A stretch of 64,000 bases of DNA from Haliea sp964022665 (GTDB lineage Bacteria; Pseudomonadota; Gammaproteobacteria; Pseudomonadales; Halieaceae). The DNA lies in NCBI GenBank assembly GCA_964022665.1, contig CAXIDF010000015.1, positions 1-64,000 of the forward strand. Reading direction: 5' to 3'. How positions within the stretch are numbered: position 1 is the first letter of the stretch; each line of letters opens with the position of its first letter. Under the pieces are notes generated by a model. It was not told where the DNA came from and searched no databases. It was given only the letters and a program-made list of their open reading frames with translations. The position numbers and the translations under genes were made by a program. Positions 8,788 to 17,615 of this stretch are shown piece by piece.

Positions 8788-9572
8788 TCGTCGCTCAGGT
8801 GGTTGGCCAGGCGTATAAAGTCCAGCAGCTCCAGCGTTTCGGCGCGTGCGCCGGGGTCGATCCCGAGCTGCTCCAGTTCATGGTCCGCGAGTATACCTTT
8901 TAAATTGTTGCGCAGGGTTTTGCGGCGCTGGGCGAACGCGGACTGAACAATGCGGCGCAGGCTGTCTTCCTCACACTCTGGCCACGGCGATTGTTGGTAC
9001 GGGGTTAGCCTGACGATGGCAGATTGTACTTTCGGTGGGGGATAGAAAGCCTCCGGCGGCACATCGAACAGGTGCTCCACCGCGCAGTGGTATTGCGCCA
9101 TGATGCCGAGTCGACCCCAGTGCTTGTTGCCCGGCGCAGCGGCCAGGCGGTTGACGACCTCCCGTTGCAGCATGAAATGCATATCCTGCACCAGCGGCGC
9201 GAATTCCAGCAGGCGAAACAGCAGTGGGGTGGAAATATTGTAGGGCAGGTTGCCCACAACGCGCAGCGGCACCCCATCGCGCGCCAGCGAGGCGAAGTCG
9301 AAGGCCAGTGCGTCTGCGCTGTGCAGCGTGAAGCCGGGGTAGATGCTGAAGGCAGCGAGCAGGCCCGTGGTCAGGTCGCGGTCCAGCTCCACCACGTCGA
9401 AGCGTATGTCGCGGTTGATCAGCGCCGCCGTCAGTGCACCCTGGCCGGGGCCGATTTCCACCACGTGTTCACCCGCCTGTGGATGTATGGCGTTGGCGAT
9501 GCCGGCGATGACGCCCGCATCTTGCAGGAAGTTCTGGCCGAAGCGTTTGCGGGGCGTGTGGGCAGTTTTCAT
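8784..9572 (-). CDS. rsmA: 16S rRNA (A1518/A1519-N6) dimethyltransferase RsmA
   Basis: KsgA-type methyltransferase that dimethylates two adjacent adenines at the 3' end of 16S rRNA. The 262-aa product starts KTAHTPRKRFGQNFLQD, has the SAM motif VEIGPGQGALTAALI, the catalytic NLPYNIS and the C-terminal QRRKTLRNNLKGIL. It leads the minus-strand block rsmA-apaG-apaH-cca. In most relatives pdxA lies directly upstream; here pdxA is 16 kb away with a polysaccharide island between. Confidence 0.97.
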   Translation of the reverse strand: MKTAHTPRKRFGQNFLQDAGVIAGIANAIHPQAGEHVVEIGPGQGALTAALINRDIRFDVVELDRDLTTGLLAAFSIYPGFTLHSADALAFDFASLARDGVPLRVVGNLPYNISTPLLFRLLEFAPLVQDMHFMLQREVVNRLAAAPGNKHWGRLGIMAQYHCAVEHLFDVPPEAFYPPPKVQSAIVRLTPYQQSPWPECEEDSLRRIVQSAFAQRRKTLRNNLKGILADHELEQLGIDPGARAETLELLDFIRLANHLSDE

Positions 9573-9681
9573 GGGGGCATTGTACGGGTCTCGCAGGACA
9601 AAGTGCAGGGCTAAACACCGCCCGGCTCGCCTCAGCCGCGTCCGATCGTGCGTCGCGCCGTCGCCCGCGCACGCCAGCGGC

Positions 9682-9690
9682 TGCTATACT
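9682..9690 (+). promoter_or_regulatory. Extended -10 promoter (TGCTATACT) for the ABC exporter genes
   Basis: TG-C-TATACT lies 34 bases upstream of the first exporter ATG. No good -35 is present, as is usual for extended -10 promoters. A similar TGCTATTAT element occurs at the other end of this island (minus strand, 25727-25719). Confidence 0.45.
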
Positions 9691-9723
9691 CGCGTCCCGA
9701 CTCCGTAACTGCCAGATCCAGCG

Positions 9724-10500
9724 ATGAGACCCTCCCAATACGTTTCCCTTATGGACACCATGGCGCGATTGTCGCTGAAGGCCGATGCGTCACGCTACTT
9801 TTTCGGGTATGTGTGGTGGATTCTCGAGCCTCTCCTGTACGTGCTGGTGTTTTATGTGGTGTTCGAGTTCATTCTGCACAACCGTAAGGAGGATTTTCTG
9901 GTCTTTCTGATGTGCGGCAAGCTGACGTTCGTCTGGTTTTCAAAATCGCTGAATCAGGCGGCGCGCAGTATCATGGTCAACAAAGGCCTGGTAGGGCGCG
10001 TCGATATACCCAAGAGCCTGTTTCCGCTGGCAACGATCCAGGAAGGGCTCTATAAGCAGTCCACGGTTTTCCTGCTGTTGTTTGTGGTGCTGTGGGCCAG
10101 TGGTTACATGCCATCACCGGTGTGGGCATGGCTATTGCCGGTAGCCGTAGTGAATTACCTGCTGATCGTGGCCTGCTCTCTGCTGGCGGCCTATCTGGTG
10201 TGTCTGGTGTTTGATTTTCAGGTGCTGGTTTCCATGGCGACCATATTTCTCATGTTCACTTCCGGGGTGTTTTGGGACCCGCGAGACCTGCCGGATCCAG
10301 CGGCGATGGAGCTGATTCTGGCGCTCAACCCACTGGCCTTTCTGCTTGATGCGTACCGCCAGATCATGATGGTGGGTGTTGCACCGGACGGCTTTCACCT
10401 GGTACTGGTGGGCCTGGGGTCAGCGCTGATGGCGTGGCTGGGCTTCTGGCTGCTGCAGCGTCGCAGCCGCTTTATCGCGCTGCGGGTGATTACGTCATGA
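9724..10500 (+). CDS. ABC-2 type polysaccharide export permease (Wzm/KpsM-like)
   Basis: Inner-membrane half of an ABC exporter that moves polyprenyl-linked glycan to the periplasm. The 258-aa protein has about six hydrophobic segments, with an N-terminal amphipathic stretch and FGYVWWILEPLLYVLVFYVVF, a classic ABC-2 polysaccharide permease start. Later segments end near LVLVGLGSALMAWLGFWLLQRR. The ATPase gene overlaps its stop in ATGA, so the pair forms one unit. First gene of the surface-glycan island and divergent from rsmA. The substrate cannot be read from sequence. Confidence 0.88.
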   Translation: MRPSQYVSLMDTMARLSLKADASRYFFGYVWWILEPLLYVLVFYVVFEFILHNRKEDFLVFLMCGKLTFVWFSKSLNQAARSIMVNKGLVGRVDIPKSLFPLATIQEGLYKQSTVFLLLFVVLWASGYMPSPVWAWLLPVAVVNYLLIVACSLLAAYLVCLVFDFQVLVSMATIFLMFTSGVFWDPRDLPDPAAMELILALNPLAFLLDAYRQIMMVGVAPDGFHLVLVGLGSALMAWLGFWLLQRRSRFIALRVITS

Positions 10501-11225
10501 GCGGGGTGGCCATGTTGGAACTGGTGGGTGTTTCCCATCATTACCTGGTGCGTAAGGAGAGCTTTGATCACGGCGTACATCACGTGCTTGATGACGTGTC
10601 ATTGCAGGTTTTGGAAGGCGAAACGCTGGGCATTGTCGGCCGTAACGGTGCAGGAAAAACCACTCTGCTGAGGCTGATGGCCGGTATCCTTGAGCCGCGC
10701 CGAGGGCAAATCCGTCGTCGCCCCGGGGCCAGCTGTGCGCTGCTCAGCCTGGGGTTGGGCTTTCAGGACTCCCTCTCGGGTCGCGACAACGCGTTGTTGT
10801 CCGCTATGCTACAGGGCGTTAGCAAACGTGACGCTCTGGCCAGTCTTGAGGCCATTCGCGAATTCACCGAGCTGGGGGACTCTTTTGAGGAGCCGGTGAA
10901 AACCTACTCTTCCGGTATGCGTGCCCGGCTGGGATTCGCCAGCGGGCTGCTGACGCATGTCGACATCCTGCTGATCGACGAAGTGTTGAGCGTGGGGGAT
11001 GCAGACTTCCGGGACAAGGCCCTGGCCGCCATGCGAGAGCGCGTTAGCGGTGAGCAAACGGTGGTGTTTGTCTCCCACGCCGAAGCGCAGGTGAGGGCCA
11101 TTTGTGACCGCGCGGTGTGGATAGAGCAGGGGCAGATATGTGCAGAGGGGACCCCGGCTGAGGTTATTGCGCGGTATCGGGAGCCGGTGGGTGTTGGCGG
11201 CGATTCTGGACACTCGCCGCGATAA
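10497..11225 (+). CDS. ABC transporter ATP-binding protein, polysaccharide exporter (Wzt/KpsT-like)
   Basis: The 242-aa product has Walker A GRNGAGKTT, signature YSSGMRARLGFA, Walker B ILLIDEVLSVGD and the switch histidine in VFVSHAEAQ. The LGLGFQDSLSGRDN region is typical of the Wzt/TagH/KpsT group. It is short and lacks the C-terminal carbohydrate-binding domain of O-antigen Wzt proteins, so it resembles capsule-type exporters more. It starts at ATG 10497, overlapping the permease stop. Its 3' end overlaps the convergent Wzz gene by 62 bp, an unusually deep tail-to-tail overlap. Confidence 0.9.
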   Translation: MSGVAMLELVGVSHHYLVRKESFDHGVHHVLDDVSLQVLEGETLGIVGRNGAGKTTLLRLMAGILEPRRGQIRRRPGASCALLSLGLGFQDSLSGRDNALLSAMLQGVSKRDALASLEAIREFTELGDSFEEPVKTYSSGMRARLGFASGLLTHVDILLIDEVLSVGDADFRDKALAAMRERVSGEQTVVFVSHAEAQVRAICDRAVWIEQGQICAEGTPAEVIARYREPVGVGGDSGHSPR

Positions 11226-12495
11226 GTGCGCCCAACAGCCCGACCATAAGTCCCAGAAGCCCTGCTACACCCAGTACGTACCCGCTCTTGGGTTGGGCGG
11301 GTACGCTGCGTGCGATCGCGACTTGATCAGTTCTTGCCAGCTGTACACTATCGTATTCGGTGCCAAGGAGTTCACGTAACTGGTTGATTTCAGAGCGTTT
11401 TGTGGCATTATCAGCCAGTGCGAGGTAATCCTCGCGAGCCAGTAGCGTTTCGATGCGTCGATTCCTTTGCAAGAGGCTCAGTTTCATTTGCAGATCGCGT
11501 ATCTCTGCGATCGTATACGCATCCGACGCGCGCGCGCGCAGAGCAGCGATCTCGGCTTCGAGGATTCGACTGCCGCGAAAGAAAAGAGGATCGCTTGCGC
11601 TGCTTGATAAATCGGCGCTGAAGGCGATAGCCTCGACAGGCTCGCCGCTATGCGAAAGGAGTCGAAGTGTTGTGGGTTCAGTTATATCGAGGCTTTTGGC
11701 AATGGTCAGGGCTTCCTCAAGCTCGCTGATTCTGTCCACTCGCAGTTGATAGGCCTTCTTCGTCATTGCATCAATCTGATCCTGTAATGTTTGCTTCCGC
11801 AGTTCATTTTCCTCCCGCAAGCGTACTATTTCGTCCTGATCGGATTGCTTCAGGTTGTTTGCGCTCTGCAGCACTGCTGACTCAAGTAGTCCGATGCGGG
11901 TCTCCAGCAGTACGTGGAGGTCGTCCTGCACTCCTTTCAGCGCCCGGCGTTGCGCGGTGTTCGCAAGAGTATTGGCAATGTCTGCCGCCAGTTGATTGTC
12001 GGTATGTTGAAAAGTGATCGACAAGGCCGTTTCTGCCAAAACATCGTTCGCGTCGAGACCTTCGACAACCAGGGTCACGGCCGATATGAACCGGCGCCTG
12101 AAGTATTGCTCCGGTGCTTCCTTGCTCTCCGGAGCGTCGGCCAGCAGGCGGTTAGTGAAATTGGCGAATACCTCGCGCTGAGTGTCGACCGAGCGCGCCT
12201 CAAATACCACACGCTTGAAGGCTTCGCTTGGCGTAAGCTCAAGCTGCCCGGTCTCGTTGATGACAGCCAGTTGCGAGGCGAGCGGAGGTCGCAGCCGCGC
12301 GGTCGACTCGTAGACAGAGTCGATGAATATCAGTGTCAGAGCTCCCAAAGCCAGCGCAGCGGCTGTGAAGCCAATGACGACCCACTTCTGATGCCAGATA
12401 TTTAATCCGAGGTCCAGGAGGTCTATGTCGTCTTCTTGGTAGGACAGGATGCCGCTCGAGGGTGGAGGCGAGCTGGGCTTGCTATTTCTCGTCAT
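11164..12495 (-). CDS. Wzz/PCP-type polysaccharide chain-length protein
   Basis: Polysaccharide co-polymerase that sets glycan chain length in the inner membrane. The 443-aa reading from ATG 12495 has an N-terminal Wzz domain (DDIDLLDLGLNIWHQKW followed by a membrane segment VVIGFTAAALALGALTLIFI). A long periplasmic helical, coiled-coil-rich middle follows, then a second membrane segment near GYVLGVAGLLGLMVGLLGAL. No tyrosine kinase domain is attached. TTG 12507, overlapping the upstream stop, is an alternative start. It is co-transcribed with the WecA-like gene against the surrounding plus-strand genes. Confidence 0.85.
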   Translation of the reverse strand: MTRNSKPSSPPPSSGILSYQEDDIDLLDLGLNIWHQKWVVIGFTAAALALGALTLIFIDSVYESTARLRPPLASQLAVINETGQLELTPSEAFKRVVFEARSVDTQREVFANFTNRLLADAPESKEAPEQYFRRRFISAVTLVVEGLDANDVLAETALSITFQHTDNQLAADIANTLANTAQRRALKGVQDDLHVLLETRIGLLESAVLQSANNLKQSDQDEIVRLREENELRKQTLQDQIDAMTKKAYQLRVDRISELEEALTIAKSLDITEPTTLRLLSHSGEPVEAIAFSADLSSSASDPLFFRGSRILEAEIAALRARASDAYTIAEIRDLQMKLSLLQRNRRIETLLAREDYLALADNATKRSEINQLRELLGTEYDSVQLARTDQVAIARSVPAQPKSGYVLGVAGLLGLMVGLLGALIAASVQNRRQHPPAPDTAQ

Positions 12496-12503
12496 GGTGT
12501 GTC

Positions 12504-13595
12504 TCAACCGGCTCGGTCTTCAGTTGCTTCCGACTCCGCTCCCCGCGCATGAGCGACATGCCAAGCTTGGCTTGTAACCACACAATACAACAGAAAAGCG
12601 CCGATCAGAATGCTGAACTGGTAATGTTCTGGCGTGCCCGCTTTTGCCAACATCAATCCCAGAAAGGGAATCGCTGCGCCTACGCTGGCGGTCAATGCGA
12701 GTGCACGCTTGTCCGATAGCCCCAAGTCGCGCATGAGATGATGAACATGGGTGTTGTCTGCCTGTATGGGCGACCTTCCACGCAGTATCCTTCGGAAGGT
12801 AGTGAATGCCATGTCGAACAATGGCAGGCCGAGTAGAAAAGCTGCTGTGACCGGTTGCAGGTGGCGGGTCTCCCCAAGTTGAACCGTTGTCACAGACAGT
12901 ACCAGCACCACGACTATAAAGCCTAGCAGCTTGGAGCCCGCATCGCCGAGGAAGGACTTGGGTATAAAGGGCGCAAGCCCTAAATTGGACGCCAAAAAAG
13001 CGATGAGAGAGGCACTGACAACGATGCTCACCAGCCCCGGTGGTAGCCCGCTGAACAGGTGGAAGGCGAACACGGTGATGAGAATGATGATTCCCAGCAG
13101 TCCATCCATGCCGTCAAGCATGTTGTAAGCATTTATGACCAAGAAGATCACGAGCACGGTGAAAGGGTAGCTGAGCCAGGCATTCAGCCTGATCTTGCCA
13201 ACGCCCGCCAGATCGCCCAGATTCGCAAGGCGCAAGTCGAGCGCCTCTATCACGAAGAGCGCAACGGCGACTTCTGCAAGCACTCGAGTGAATACGCTGA
13301 GTTGGAAGCGATCGTCCGCCATGCCCAGCGCGACCAGCATGCCGCCCGCGGCGAGGAATACGCCGATGATGTCTGTGCCCGGGTCATCGGCCCGAGCCCG
13401 CCCCCAGAGAAGCGATACCACAAGCAGCGCAAGGTAAATGGCTACGCCACCGACCAGGGGGATTGACCCCTCGTGGCGCTTTCGCGCATTCGGTGCATCG
13501 ACCAAACCGACTCGTGCGGCAATAGGGCTCAGCGCCCAGATGAAAAACAGCGTCAGGCAGAAAGCGAGTGCGGCTTGGGAAAGTGCGGGAGACAT
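12504..13595 (-). CDS. WecA/MraY-family undecaprenyl-phosphate glycosyl-1-phosphate transferase
   Basis: Integral membrane enzyme that attaches the first sugar-1-phosphate (often GlcNAc-1-P) to undecaprenyl phosphate, starting glycan synthesis. About ten hydrophobic segments are present, with the family signatures KRHEGSIPLVGG, NAYNMLDGMDGLLG, FLGDAGSKLLG and the histidine motif DNTHVHHLM. I start it at ATG 13595 (363 aa), just before the first membrane helix; ATG 13628 and TTG 13646 are in frame and possible. It precedes wzz on the minus strand and is the only visible initiating transferase of the island. Confidence 0.88.
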   Translation of the reverse strand: MSPALSQAALAFCLTLFFIWALSPIAARVGLVDAPNARKRHEGSIPLVGGVAIYLALLVVSLLWGRARADDPGTDIIGVFLAAGGMLVALGMADDRFQLSVFTRVLAEVAVALFVIEALDLRLANLGDLAGVGKIRLNAWLSYPFTVLVIFLVINAYNMLDGMDGLLGIIILITVFAFHLFSGLPPGLVSIVVSASLIAFLASNLGLAPFIPKSFLGDAGSKLLGFIVVVLVLSVTTVQLGETRHLQPVTAAFLLGLPLFDMAFTTFRRILRGRSPIQADNTHVHHLMRDLGLSDKRALALTASVGAAIPFLGLMLAKAGTPEHYQFSILIGAFLLYCVVTSQAWHVAHARGAESEATEDRAG

Positions 13596-13777
13596 TAACT
13601 CAGATGATCTCGTCTGGTGGTTAACCATAGCCTTTGAGCGAGCCAAGTGCCAGTCAAGTATGTTTGTAAATTGAGTGGATATACAGGAGAATTCCGCGTT
13701 TCCAGCGAAAAGGCAGTGAAGCCGCCATGGCGAGGCGTCCGGTGTCGCGGTGGGGTGGACTGCGTGGGAGATACGCT

Positions 13778-14740
13778 ATGATTAGAAGTCTGGATGCGCT
13801 GATTATTGGTGGTCTTGGCCTTGTCGGCGTCAATTTGTACAAGTTCTACCGAGGCAAAGGTTACAATGTTGCCGTAATAGACAATTGCAGCGGTGATAAT
13901 CTCGACAATCTCAAGGAGATCGACGCGCGCGATTTCTTTTTTTGCGATATTCGGGACAATGCAAAGCTGCGAGATGTTATTGCTTGTCACCCGGCTCGAT
14001 ATGTTTATGTATTAGCGGCCCACTTCGCCAATCAGAATAGCGTTGACTACCCGGTTACGGATTGCGAAATAAATGTGCTGGGACAGGTCAATATCCTGTC
14101 TGCAATATCCTCCCTCCCAGAAAGCTCTAGACCTCACTCGCTATTCTATGCAAGCTCCAGCTGTGTGTATGGTGCCGCTCTTGCAGAGGCGGAGGGAGCG
14201 CAGGTCTACCCCACAGAAACGCCCTATGCGATCAACAAGTTTACCGGTGAACTGTATTATTCCTATTTGCACGAGCGGACGGGCATCGGCATTGTCATAG
14301 GCCGGCTCTTCAATGTTTTTGGTCCGCACGAGAGAGCCTCCAAATACCGCAATGTGATTCCCAATTTCGTTCACAATGCTTTGCAGGGCGGGGTGATCAC
14401 GATTACTGGCTCAGGCGCGGAAACCCGTGACTTCACCTATGTTATGGAGGCCGTCAAGTCTATTGTGGACCTTACAGAGAACGGCGCTGGTGCGCTGGAG
14501 GTCTATAATATAGGCACCGGTTGTGAGACCGGCATTAAGGATTTGGCGAGTCGGATCATCGAATTGTGCGGTAATAGCGCAACCCTGCAATATGTTGAGC
14601 GACGGGATTGGGACGTGGTCAGCCGGAGGAAAGCTAATCTCGACAAATTGAAGGCAAGCGGGCGCCATGTTCCCTTGTCAAATATGGAAGAGAGCCTGGC
14701 ACTTACAGTCGCGTGGTACAAGTCGGTCCTCGGTACTTGA
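13778..14740 (+). CDS. NAD-dependent sugar epimerase/dehydratase (extended SDR)
   Basis: Nucleotide-sugar-modifying enzyme. ATG 13778 is preceded by GGGAG at 7 bases; 51 bases of upstream open frame were dropped. The 320-aa protein has the Rossmann motif IIGGLGLVGVNLYKF, the YASSSCVYG serine and catalytic YAINK, then GRLFNVFGPHE and DFTYVMEAVKSIV, all typical of UDP-glucose-4-epimerase-like enzymes. Base composition is visibly lower in GC than the housekeeping genes, which fits acquired DNA. The exact sugar is unknown. Confidence 0.87.
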   Translation: MIRSLDALIIGGLGLVGVNLYKFYRGKGYNVAVIDNCSGDNLDNLKEIDARDFFFCDIRDNAKLRDVIACHPARYVYVLAAHFANQNSVDYPVTDCEINVLGQVNILSAISSLPESSRPHSLFYASSSCVYGAALAEAEGAQVYPTETPYAINKFTGELYYSYLHERTGIGIVIGRLFNVFGPHERASKYRNVIPNFVHNALQGGVITITGSGAETRDFTYVMEAVKSIVDLTENGAGALEVYNIGTGCETGIKDLASRIIELCGNSATLQYVERRDWDVVSRRKANLDKLKASGRHVPLSNMEESLALTVAWYKSVLGT

Positions 14741-14748
14741 GTTCACGT

Positions 14749-15864
14749 ATGGCCAACGGGCCCATCATTGAGATCTGGATGTCCCGCCCGGATTGGCGCG
14801 AGATGGGTGGGCCCGTGAGTCATCTGCCCGTCCTGATAGACCGTCTTGAGCGCAGACCGCAGATGAGGCTGCGCACCTTTGTTTATGGTGGTCGCAAGCT
14901 CGGGCCACTGCCGCGAAAGTTCAGTGAATTCCTGCCGGTCAAGGTTCTGCTTACCTTTTTCGACTGGTTCAAGTTTCTGCTAATGCTGCTGATTCATGAA
15001 CGCCCGCACATCATTCACCTGAATTCTGTATTCGACTATTTCGGTATTCTGCGCGATCTACCTTACCTAGCTGTGGCACGTTTGCTGGGAGTGCCCTGTC
15101 TGGTGAAAACTCACGGCAGCAATGAGTTTCTGATTCGCGATCAGCGCAGGATGGTGCACGTGGTCCGGTCGTGGCATCTGCGGCTTGTGTCGGCCATAAC
15201 ACTTCTCTCACCGGTGGAGACGGCGGAGTTCCAGGCGATATTCCCGCAGTACGCCAGCAAGTTCCACACTGCCAAGAATATTGTGCAGCACGGCACGTTA
15301 AGGGGTAAGCCAAAGGCGCAAGGTACTGTGCTTTTTGCCGGACGTTTCGTGGAAAAGAAAAACATTCCGGCTTTGTTTTCGGCTGTCGCGAAGCTGCTCG
15401 CGGAGGGCGTTCATCTTGAGCTCCTTATGGCTGGAGATGGTCCGATGCGAGCCGAGCTTCAGGCTTTGGCTGCGAAACTTGATATTGAAGCTCAGGTCAA
15501 ATTTCTAGGTTGGCTCGATCAAAGCGCACTCCTGAAGCGTATAGCTGAATCCGGGCTTGTGGTCTTCTGCTCGCATGGGTCGGAAGGCATGCCGATGATT
15601 ATTATAGAAACCCTGCGCACAGATTCACTGCTGCTTGTAGCGCCGCAGCGCTTCACGGAGAGCTACAATCTTCGAGACTGCGGTGTGATTTACCTGGACA
15701 ACGATACGAGTGAAGAGCTCGCGGCGGGGGTGCGCGGCGCTATGGGGGGCAGAGTGTCCGCGCAGGAGCTTTTGGCACGCGACGCGTTTTTTCTTCAGTT
15801 TTCCGCGCAGCGGGTCACTGATGAGTTCTGCGAATTGTATTTTTCGCTACTTCCCACCGTCTGA
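14749..15864 (+). CDS. Glycosyltransferase, GT4/GT1 family
   Basis: Cytoplasmic retaining glycosyltransferase of GT-B fold. The 371-aa product has an N-terminal acceptor domain (MGGPVSHLPVLIDRL, PHIIHLNSVFDYFG, VKTHGSNEFLI) and a C-terminal GT4 nucleotide-sugar domain: VLFAGRFVEKKNIPALFSAV, LLMAGDGPMRAELQ, VKFLGWLD, and the ExxxxxE region HGSEGMPMIIIETL. I start it at ATG 14749; an upstream GTG at 14713 would overlap the epimerase gene. Sugar and linkage cannot be told. Confidence 0.85.
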   Translation: MANGPIIEIWMSRPDWREMGGPVSHLPVLIDRLERRPQMRLRTFVYGGRKLGPLPRKFSEFLPVKVLLTFFDWFKFLLMLLIHERPHIIHLNSVFDYFGILRDLPYLAVARLLGVPCLVKTHGSNEFLIRDQRRMVHVVRSWHLRLVSAITLLSPVETAEFQAIFPQYASKFHTAKNIVQHGTLRGKPKAQGTVLFAGRFVEKKNIPALFSAVAKLLAEGVHLELLMAGDGPMRAELQALAAKLDIEAQVKFLGWLDQSALLKRIAESGLVVFCSHGSEGMPMIIIETLRTDSLLLVAPQRFTESYNLRDCGVIYLDNDTSEELAAGVRGAMGGRVSAQELLARDAFFLQFSAQRVTDEFCELYFSLLPTV

Positions 15865-15877
15865 GTACCAGGCGCCC

Positions 15878-16621
15878 ATGCAAACGAACCGCATACGCTC
15901 GGTGGCCTATGATGGCTTTGAAATCAAGTTGGTCGAGCGGCATCAGTTGCTGGAACTTTTCCGGCACAACGGTATTTTTGTCTCGGTCAATCCTCTGATG
16001 ATTGAAAGATTTGGTGATGACGTCAGACCAATTCTGCGCAAGCACACGGGCTATATCGATGGTATAGGGCTGTGCCTGGCGCTGTGGGCCAGAGGAGTGG
16101 GCTGGAGCCCTCGCATCGCAGGTTCTGAAATCTGGCTGGAACTCATCAATCAGTACCCGGACAGGCGATATGCCATTATCGGTGGGACCTCTGTAGTTCT
16201 GGAGCAGGCGGTCAAGGCCTTGTGCCTGGATCATCCGGGCCTTGATATTGCCTACAGCCGTAATGGATTCTTTGACATGGAGCAGGAGCTTGCAGCTGTT
16301 GTGGAGAGCTTACGTGCCGCTTCTGTCGATGTCGTATTTCTCGCCATGGGGTCGCCCCGGCAGGAAGTATTTGCTCAAATGTTGTTTGATCGATACGAGG
16401 CAACCTATCTGGGTATCGGCGGTTCGCTGGATGTTTACACCAGCACCCTGCGCCCGGCACCCCAATGGGTCAAACATCTAGGATTTGAATGGCTTTGGCG
16501 ATGGGCTCTTGAACCGATAAAGCGAACAGGTATGAACGCGGCGCTACTGGGCTTCGTGTTGCGGGCGAGTTTCGTTCCGATAGAACTCAAGAACGTTAAT
16601 CGCGCAGCCGGCGACCCGTAA
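15878..16621 (+). CDS. WecG/TagA/CpsF-family glycosyltransferase
   Basis: Transfers an N-acetylmannosamine-type sugar to a lipid-linked first sugar (GT26 family). ATG 15878 gives 247 aa; upstream open frame overlaps the previous gene and is not conserved. Family features are NGIFVSVNPLMIERF, the aspartate in GYIDGIGLCLALW, YAIIGGTSVVLEQAV, VFLAMGSPRQEVFA and YLGIGGSLDVYTSTLRPAPQWVKHLGFEW (ending in a WRW helix). Membership suggests it acts second, after the WecA-like enzyme. Its stop TAA shares one base with the next ATG (TAATG). Confidence 0.88.
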   Translation: MQTNRIRSVAYDGFEIKLVERHQLLELFRHNGIFVSVNPLMIERFGDDVRPILRKHTGYIDGIGLCLALWARGVGWSPRIAGSEIWLELINQYPDRRYAIIGGTSVVLEQAVKALCLDHPGLDIAYSRNGFFDMEQELAAVVESLRAASVDVVFLAMGSPRQEVFAQMLFDRYEATYLGIGGSLDVYTSTLRPAPQWVKHLGFEWLWRWALEPIKRTGMNAALLGFVLRASFVPIELKNVNRAAGDP

Positions 16622-17601
16622 TGGAACGTAAAATTGTTTATATCGTCGGCGCCCCACGCTCGGGCTCGAAACTGTTGAGGGAAGTGCTGAACAGGCACCC
16701 GCAGATTGTTTTTGGTACCAACGAAACAGAATTCCTCCCCTTCCTCCTGAAATATCAGAAACAGCATGATCTTCGGGAGCCGCAGGCATTTGCGCGATTT
16801 GTAGAGTACCTTGAGCTTGAAGACTACTGCTTTTATCGCCGTCTGGACGGATTTGATGCTCCCGACTGGCCAGCCTGGTTCAAGCGTTTACAGTCGGCCA
16901 CTGCGGCTGATGCATTCCCTCTCTTTCTCGAGCAGGAGTTGCGCTACCCGCCCGTGTCGCTGATTCTGGGTGACAAGTCGCCTAGCTATGCGCGCTGTTT
17001 ACAACAGATACTCGAACTCTCGCCGAACAGTTATGCTATACACATCGTCCGCGATCCTCGAGCCCAAGCCGGTTCGGAGAAACGTGTATTTGGTAAGGCT
17101 GCTGGCGTTTCCGCGAGACGTTGGCAGCGCGCTGTGGAATGCGTCGACGCTGCTTCGATAAGCCACCCTGGCCGTGTCCAGGAGGTTCGCTACGAAGACC
17201 TTGTGGATAACCCTGAACAGGCTCTAGCAGGAGTTTGCGCTATGCTTGATGTGGCGTTCGACAAGTCGATGACGAAAATTGACCGGAATCTGGAGCGCTA
17301 TCGTCGGGAACAGCAGGCACCAAATATTCGTCGCCCTCCCTTGCGCGCCTATCTCGATGACCTCTCAATGTCGGAAATCCGCGAGGTCAGTCGGGTCTGT
17401 GAGGCTGGCATGAAGCGTTATGACTACGTGCAGGACGCGCATCTTGTTGCAATTGATTCCCCGGGGCTGCTGCGCTGGCTTGCGTTTAGCAGCCGTATCA
17501 GGTTCGCGGTACTCACCTTGTTTCGTCACGGTCCCGGAACCCTATTTCGGAAGATCCGACTAAAACGGGCCCGCGCGCGAATCATGTCGGGTCGCTGGTA
17601 G
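16621..17601 (+). CDS. Sulfotransferase family protein (PAPS-dependent)
   Basis: Likely transfers sulfate from PAPS to the glycan or its lipid carrier. The 326-aa product has the 5'-phosphosulfate-binding loop VGAPRSGSKLLREVL (residues 9-23) and the 3'-phosphate-binding motif HIVRDPRAQAGS, then YEDLVDNPEQAL, all in the order of the family. It starts one base inside the upstream stop codon, so it is coupled to the WecG gene. Basic C-terminal residues (RKIRLKRARARI) may hold it at the membrane. The acceptor is inferred only from context. Confidence 0.82.
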   Translation: MERKIVYIVGAPRSGSKLLREVLNRHPQIVFGTNETEFLPFLLKYQKQHDLREPQAFARFVEYLELEDYCFYRRLDGFDAPDWPAWFKRLQSATAADAFPLFLEQELRYPPVSLILGDKSPSYARCLQQILELSPNSYAIHIVRDPRAQAGSEKRVFGKAAGVSARRWQRAVECVDAASISHPGRVQEVRYEDLVDNPEQALAGVCAMLDVAFDKSMTKIDRNLERYRREQQAPNIRRPPLRAYLDDLSMSEIREVSRVCEAGMKRYDYVQDAHLVAIDSPGLLRWLAFSSRIRFAVLTLFRHGPGTLFRKIRLKRARARIMSGRW

Positions 17602-17615
17602 TAGCGGGTGCAGCC

